Assembly (NCBI GenBank): GCA_021821885.1
Contig: JAKARO010000009.1
Coordinates: 1 to 64,000 of the forward strand
Reading direction: 5' to 3'
DNA from: Pseudomonadota bacterium
Lineage (GTDB): Bacteria > Pseudomonadota > Gammaproteobacteria > Acidithiobacillales > Acidithiobacillaceae
Length of the DNA: 64,000 nt
Shown here piece by piece: positions 59,863 to 64,000 of this stretch (within the stretch, counting starts at the first letter, position 1; every line of letters starts with the position of its first letter). The position numbers and the translations under genes are program-made. The notes under the pieces are model-generated. The model had not been told where the DNA came from. It saw only the letters and a program-made list of their open reading frames with translations, and made no database searches.

Positions 59863-60250
59863 ATGGCAGACCAGGCGCCGAAAGAACTCGGCGCCGGCTT
59901 CGATGCGCTATATGTCCAGATGGGCCGTGATTCGATCCCACCGGAGAAGCTGCTGCGTGCCCAGCTATTGATCGCGAACGGCGCTAGCCGAACAGATCGA
60001 CTACAACAACCTCCTGTTTCGCTGGTTTATGGGCTTTTCCATGGACGATCTGGTCTGGAACCGCTCCACATTTATCAGGAACCGTAAGCGCCTGCCCGAC
60101 GCTGATGTGGCCCGCACAGCCGATCTGCTCTCCAGCGGGCACTTCAGCGTGGACGGCACGCTGATCGAAGCGTTGGCCTCGCACAAGAGCTATCGGCCCA
60201 TGGGCTGGGACGAATCACCGGGCGGCGGAGGGCGCAATCACACGATAGAG
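59863..60250 (+). pseudogene. IS5/IS1182-like transposase fragment, frameshifted and truncated
   Basis: GFDALYVQMGRDSIPPEKLLRAQLLI then shifted frame EQIDYNNLLFRWFMGFSMDDLVWNRSTFIRNRKRL...LLSSGHFSVDGTLIEALASHKSYRP. Confidence 0.75.
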
Positions 60251-60302
60251 TGCGGTATTAAATTAAAAAATTAAATGGAAACATTGGATTGATTTGATTT
60301 TG

Positions 60303-60317
60303 TGGCGGAGAGAGAGG
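60303..60317 (+). repeat. Putative att copy (duplicate of tRNA-Ser 3' terminus)
   Basis: tggcggagagagagg identical to 63438..63452. Confidence 0.75.
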
Positions 60318-60435
60318 CCGCCTTACTAGCGTTCCATGCTTTCCGATACAGTGCAAAAAATCCTTGTTAATCAATTTCATTTCAAGACTTCCCGTTCTAT
60401 GCTGTTCGCATAGATTCGGTGGAATCCGTGTCGAA

Positions 60436-60456
60436 GGGTAAGACCTAGGGTAAGAC
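60436..60456 (+). repeat. 21-bp direct repeat, copy 1 (element left arm)
   Basis: gggtaagacctagggtaagac, identical to 63361..63381; itself a tandem of gggtaagac. Confidence 0.85.
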
Positions 60457-60483
60457 CTGAGCAGTTCAGCGGAGGGCGATGCA

Positions 60484-61665
60484 ATGACACTCACGGCAAG
60501 AGCAGTCACCACGGCGAAGGACGGCAGCTTCAGCGACGGCAACGGCTTGTATCTGCGGGTACGCAATGGCGGTAGTACACGCTTCTGGGTGTTCCGCTGG
60601 AAGATTGCAGGTAAAGTCCGAGAGCTTGGGCTAGGCGGTGTCTCGGTAGTGTCGCTGGCCCAGGCGCGTGACATGGCTATCGAACTCAAGAGAGCGGTGA
60701 AGAGCGGCGATGATCCGGCCCTGGTGCTACACCCCGAAGCGGCGTGCAAGACCCCGGCCTTTGCAGAGCTTGCTCAAGAGACTATCGAGGCCCTACGCCC
60801 AGGCTGGCGCAATGTGAAACATGCCGCGCAATGGGAGATGACGCTGCGGGAATACGCCTTCCCCACCCTTGGGAAAATGCTACCTGGTGACATTGGCGTG
60901 GAGCACGTCCTGCGCGTGCTCAAGCCCCTGTGGACCACCAAAACAGAAACAGCAACGAGATTGCGCCAGCGCATTGAAGCCGTTCTGGATCGCGCGGCAG
61001 TGCTTGGATACCGTGACCGCGAACGAGTGAACCCGGCAAGCTGGAAGGGCAACCTTGAGCATCTACTAGCCAAGCCCAGGGCAGTACGGGAGCGCACCCA
61101 CTTTGCGGCGGTGCCTTATCGGGAACTGCCCGGCGTCACGGCGAAGCTGCGGGATCGGCAGACCATGAGCGCGTTCTGTGTCCGCATGATTGCCTTGACC
61201 GCTTGCCGTAGTGGAGAGATTCGCGGCCTGCGTTGGGAAGAAATCGACACGGACGCCAAGGCCATGACGATACCCGGCAGCCGGACGAAAACCAAAAAGG
61301 CGCATACCGTACCGTTGAGCGCGGAGGCGATGCAGATACTTGAGCACTGCGGGCAGGCTGGCCGTGATGGTGTTGTATTCCCAGGGCGCAAGGGGCAGCC
61401 AATGACCGATGTGGCGGCGTCCAAGGAGCTTCACCTGTTCGCACCCGGCGCGACGGTTCACGGCCTGCGTTCTTCGTTCAGAGATTGGGCGGCAGACCAG
61501 ACGCGCCACAGCCGCGAAGTGGTGGAGCAGTGCCTAGCCCATGCTATCGGTTCCGTGGAGGGCAGCTATCGCCGGACGGACCTGCTGGAGAAGCGCAGAG
61601 CCGTCATGAATGATTGGGCGTCATATCTGGCTGGCGCAAAGATCGTGCGGTTGAAAGTAGTCTGA
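60484..61665 (+). CDS. Tyrosine recombinase/integrase (P4-type)
   Basis: MTLTARAVTTAKDGSFSDGNGLYLRVRNGGSTRFWVFRWKIAGK N-terminal DUF4102-like; catalytic ALTACRSGEIRGLRWEEI, TVHGLRSSFRDWA, CLAHAIGSVEGSYRRTD. Confidence 0.92.
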   Translation: MTLTARAVTTAKDGSFSDGNGLYLRVRNGGSTRFWVFRWKIAGKVRELGLGGVSVVSLAQARDMAIELKRAVKSGDDPALVLHPEAACKTPAFAELAQETIEALRPGWRNVKHAAQWEMTLREYAFPTLGKMLPGDIGVEHVLRVLKPLWTTKTETATRLRQRIEAVLDRAAVLGYRDRERVNPASWKGNLEHLLAKPRAVRERTHFAAVPYRELPGVTAKLRDRQTMSAFCVRMIALTACRSGEIRGLRWEEIDTDAKAMTIPGSRTKTKKAHTVPLSAEAMQILEHCGQAGRDGVVFPGRKGQPMTDVAASKELHLFAPGATVHGLRSSFRDWAADQTRHSREVVEQCLAHAIGSVEGSYRRTDLLEKRRAVMNDWASYLAGAKIVRLKVV

Positions 61666-61725
61666 CAGTTTGTGCCCTGGCGGATAGGTGCATAATATCC
61701 GGCTTTGCCGTATAATGTTCATAAC

Positions 61726-62046
61726 ATGATGACGCTGATCGAAACACCGCTTTTCACAAGCCTTTGGCCGGACTACTGGACCGAAGGCGAGCGCGGGGAG
61801 TTCTGTTCATTCCTGGCGCAAAAGCCGGACGTGGGCGACGTGGTTCCCCATAGTGGCGGTTGCCGAAAAGTCCGGTGGAGCCGGGCAGGGATTGGCAAAC
61901 GTGGCGGCGTGCGGGTGATCTACTACCTGAAACGGCAAAATGGCGAGATATGGCTGTTGTTGATCTACGCCAAGAGCGCCAAGGATAACGTACCGGCCCA
62001 CATACTGCGGGAGATTCGCAAGGAGATTGAAGATGCCGATGATTGA
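61726..62046 (+). CDS. RelE/HigB-like toxin
   Basis: SHSG-like PHSGGCRKVRWSRAGIGKRGGVRVIYYLKRQNGEIWLLLIYAKSAKDNVP; overlaps antitoxin ORF. Confidence 0.82.
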   Translation: MMTLIETPLFTSLWPDYWTEGERGEFCSFLAQKPDVGDVVPHSGGCRKVRWSRAGIGKRGGVRVIYYLKRQNGEIWLLLIYAKSAKDNVPAHILREIRKEIEDADD

Positions 62047-62344
62047 AAAGGAACTCATGAAACGGGACGCGCAGCGGGACATTGGGGTGGAGCTTCTCGA
62101 ATCCGTCCGGCAGATGAAGGCCGGAAAGTGCGGCACTGTCCACAAGGTTGACGTGCCCCAGGTGATACAGGCCCGTATCCAAGCCGGGCTGTCTCAATCC
62201 CAGTTTGCGGCGCTCATGGGGGTGTCTGTCCGTACCTTGCAGGATTGGGAACAGGGGCGGCGTAACCCATCGGGTGCGGCCAGCACGCTACTTCGGATTG
62301 CCGCAAAGCATCCAGAGGTAATCCGGGAGGCGCAGACGATTTGA
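62033..62344 (+). CDS. HigA/XRE-type antitoxin
   Basis: IQARIQAGLSQSQFAALMGVSVRTLQDWEQGRRNPSGAASTLLRIAAKHPEVI. Confidence 0.85.
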   Translation: MPMIEKELMKRDAQRDIGVELLESVRQMKAGKCGTVHKVDVPQVIQARIQAGLSQSQFAALMGVSVRTLQDWEQGRRNPSGAASTLLRIAAKHPEVIREAQTI

Positions 62345-62445
62345 GTTGTCCGCCATGCTCTAGGCTGATCCCCGAAAAGGTGGGCACCCTTCCCGCCCTG
62401 AGCATGGCACCTATTTCAAAGGGGCGCAGATAGGGAGCGCAGGAG

Positions 62446-63114
62446 GTGGCGACAAAGAAGCAAGATTTTTTTGCGGTAATGCGCCCTGACTTGGTTTGGT
62501 TTTTGCTTGGGGACATTGTTGCAGACGCGCACGGATTGTTCGCGCCGGATTACAGGGGCGCTGCAAAACCGCTGGACCAAATCTACAGAGCCATTCAGCA
62601 CTCACTCCTGGTGGCCGCAAGAAGCGGTGAGCTTCCAGTTCGGGTGTGGCCCCTATGGAACAAAGTCCCTGTGGAGCGCGTGGGTGACTGCTTGGACGGG
62701 AGCGGTATTGAGGCGGGCTATGGAATAGCAATCGGCGATCTGCACGAGTGGTTGAAGCACACTCACTATCCAACGGCAAAAACGCCAGAAGCATTGCTTG
62801 GGGTATTCCGCGCAAGATGGGCCACGATGCAAGATGGGCCGGAAACGAAGACGATCACGCCGAGCGGAGAACGATCATTTCAGGAGATTGGCTTCTCTAG
62901 TCTGGAGCAAGGCGAAAAGGATTCCTGGTATCGACGCAATGCCCGCGACTTTGTAGAGAAAGCCATCAATGGCGGTGCCACGCCAGACAGGAAGCACGTT
63001 ATCGAATGGGTCCTGAAGAATATCCCGGAGGCGGAAGGCTCTAGTCGGGCAACATGGGAGCGCCATATCAAAGGAGCCGTGATAGACGCGGTATATCAAA
63101 GCGTGAAACCGTGA
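62446..63114 (+). CDS. Hypothetical protein, cargo of the tRNA-Ser element
   Basis: 222-aa ORF with GTG start after gcaggag; no family recognised. Confidence 0.55.
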   Translation: MATKKQDFFAVMRPDLVWFLLGDIVADAHGLFAPDYRGAAKPLDQIYRAIQHSLLVAARSGELPVRVWPLWNKVPVERVGDCLDGSGIEAGYGIAIGDLHEWLKHTHYPTAKTPEALLGVFRARWATMQDGPETKTITPSGERSFQEIGFSSLEQGEKDSWYRRNARDFVEKAINGGATPDRKHVIEWVLKNIPEAEGSSRATWERHIKGAVIDAVYQSVKP

Positions 63115-63360
63115 AACATTGAATCCTTAATTTTCGTGCGATATTTCACGCCGCAACGAAATAATAAACAGGATCGCACAAATAAGACAGCCACATGATT
63201 GTATGTGGTTTTTCTTTTGGCTGGCGCTGTCCCCCTGACGACCGGATCACTGCTGGACGGGAACACCGCCCCCGATGGTTACAGCGTAACTGGTCCGGGT
63301 GGCTACGGCGGCAGAGATCGGGCACGATCTACCGCTGCAAAACCGTCAAGCCATGTCACC

Positions 63361-63381
63361 GGGTAAGACCTAGGGTAAGAC
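63361..63381 (+). repeat. 21-bp direct repeat, copy 2 (element right arm)
   Basis: gggtaagacctagggtaagac, identical to 60436..60456. Confidence 0.85.
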
Positions 63382-63437
63382 TTGGTCTAGCTGTAAAAAA
63401 TAAAGACCTGCAAAATAATGGCATTATCAATCAGGAT

Positions 63438-63530
63438 TGGCGGAGAGAGAGGGATTCGAACCCTCGATGGAGTGTTTAGCCCCATACTCCCTTAGCAGGG
63501 GAGCGCCTTCAGCCTCTCGGCCATCTCTCC
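63438..63530 (-). tRNA. tRNA-Ser(GCT), CCA encoded
   Basis: Reverse complement GGAGAGATGGCCGAGAGGCTGAAGGCGCTCCCCTGCTAAGGGAGTATGGGGC...GGTTCGAATCCCTCTCTCTCCGCCA; 7-bp acceptor stem, long variable arm, anticodon GCT. Confidence 0.95.
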
Positions 63531-63663
63531 GTTGGGAGGCATACTACAGCTTTTGGGTACCGATCGTCAAAATACTGAATCTTCCCTGAAGGGAATGGGA
63601 ATTTTGGCCCCAGTAAATTCGGCATTTTTGCGACCATAAGATGTATTGGATAGAATGGGGTGA

Positions 63664-63740
63664 GCGCCTATAGCTCAATCGGATAGAGCAACGGCCTTCT
63701 AAGCCGTAGGCTGGGGGTTCGATTCCCTCTAGGCGCACCA
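63664..63740 (+). tRNA. tRNA-Arg(TCT), CCA encoded
   Basis: gcgcctatagctcaatcggatagagcaacggccttctaagccgtaggctgggggttcgattccctctaggcgcacca; acceptor gcgccta/taggcgc, anticodon TCT. Confidence 0.96.
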
Positions 63741-63849
63741 ATCAAATCAACAAGTTAAGGCGGTTTCGGCGGCACGGTTCAACCAAACTTGATTTTCCGC
63801 GACACTGGCGCGACACTGAGAACAGAAAACAGTGCCGCAAAGGTGGAGC

Positions 63850-64000
63850 ATGGCGACAATCACACCAAGACTCGATGACCAGGGAAACCGGATCGGCTGG
63901 CAGGCCAGAATCCGGAAAAAGGGGTTCCCTCCGCAGGTCAAAACATTCCGCAAAAAAGCGGAAGCGGAAGCATGGGCAAGCACAGTTGAGTCAGAGATGG
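63850..64000 (+). CDS. N-terminus of a second site-specific integrase (runs off window)
   Basis: MATITPRLDDQGNRIGWQARIRKKGFPPQVKTFRKKAEAEAWASTVESEM...; typical phage-integrase N-terminus, no stop before window end. Confidence 0.75.
   Translation, partial: MATITPRLDDQGNRIGWQARIRKKGFPPQVKTFRKKAEAEAWASTVESEM

Larger units (their letters stand above)
60303..63452. mobile_element. Small integrative element inserted at the 3' end of tRNA-Ser(GCT)
   Basis: Exact 15-bp direct repeats tggcggagagagagg at 60303..60317 and 63438..63452 (the latter = tRNA 3' end including CCA) bracketing a tyrosine integrase. Confidence 0.75.

Noticed and set aside
1-64000. CRISPR array
   Set aside because: No regularly spaced repeat series seen; only the pairs of direct repeats listed.

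Overview
High-GC bacterial chromosomal window, probably proteobacterial; I do not assign a species. It reads as a series of metabolic operons followed by a mobile-element junction. Main blocks: (1) protoglobin-like and roadblock genes divergent from a GAF-GGDEF-EAL protein (about 0.5-3.8 kb). (2) A tightly coupled plus-strand supercluster (4.5-21.65 kb): ExbB-ExbD-TonB, nucleobase permease, two amidohydrolase-type deaminases, secreted NUP-family protein, three-subunit molybdenum hydroxylase, AllA-like lyase, ring-opening amidohydrolase (barbiturase/cyanuric acid hydrolase family), XdhC chaperone, AtzG/HpxX-, AtzE/HpxY- and AtzH/HpxZ-like proteins, MocA-like protein and a GGT/HpxW-like protein. 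It is followed by a LysR gene and a divergent TonB-dependent receptor. This looks like an uncharacterised N-heterocycle uptake and degradation system and is the most interesting part of the window. (3) HU, an Fsr-like MFS transporter, a PP2C-kinase fusion and a GNAT. (4) A contiguous minus-strand purU-mgdABCD-gmaS-mgsABC-like set (N-methylglutamate pathway), with a divergent XRE-cupin regulator and an APC permease. (5) Anbu proteasome-like peptidase, ATP-grasp and alpha-E genes. (6) Miscellaneous membrane and secreted proteins, a TRIC-type channel, lexA with a perfect SOS palindrome, a SulA/ImuA-like gene, an APC permease and proB. (7) An ABC-F gene between transposase fossils. (8) A roughly 3.1-kb integrative element in tRNA-Ser(GCT) with exact 15-bp att repeats, carrying an integrase and a HigBA-like pair, followed by tRNA-Arg(TCT) and the start of a second integrase. 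All family calls come from reading translated motifs; no database search was run.
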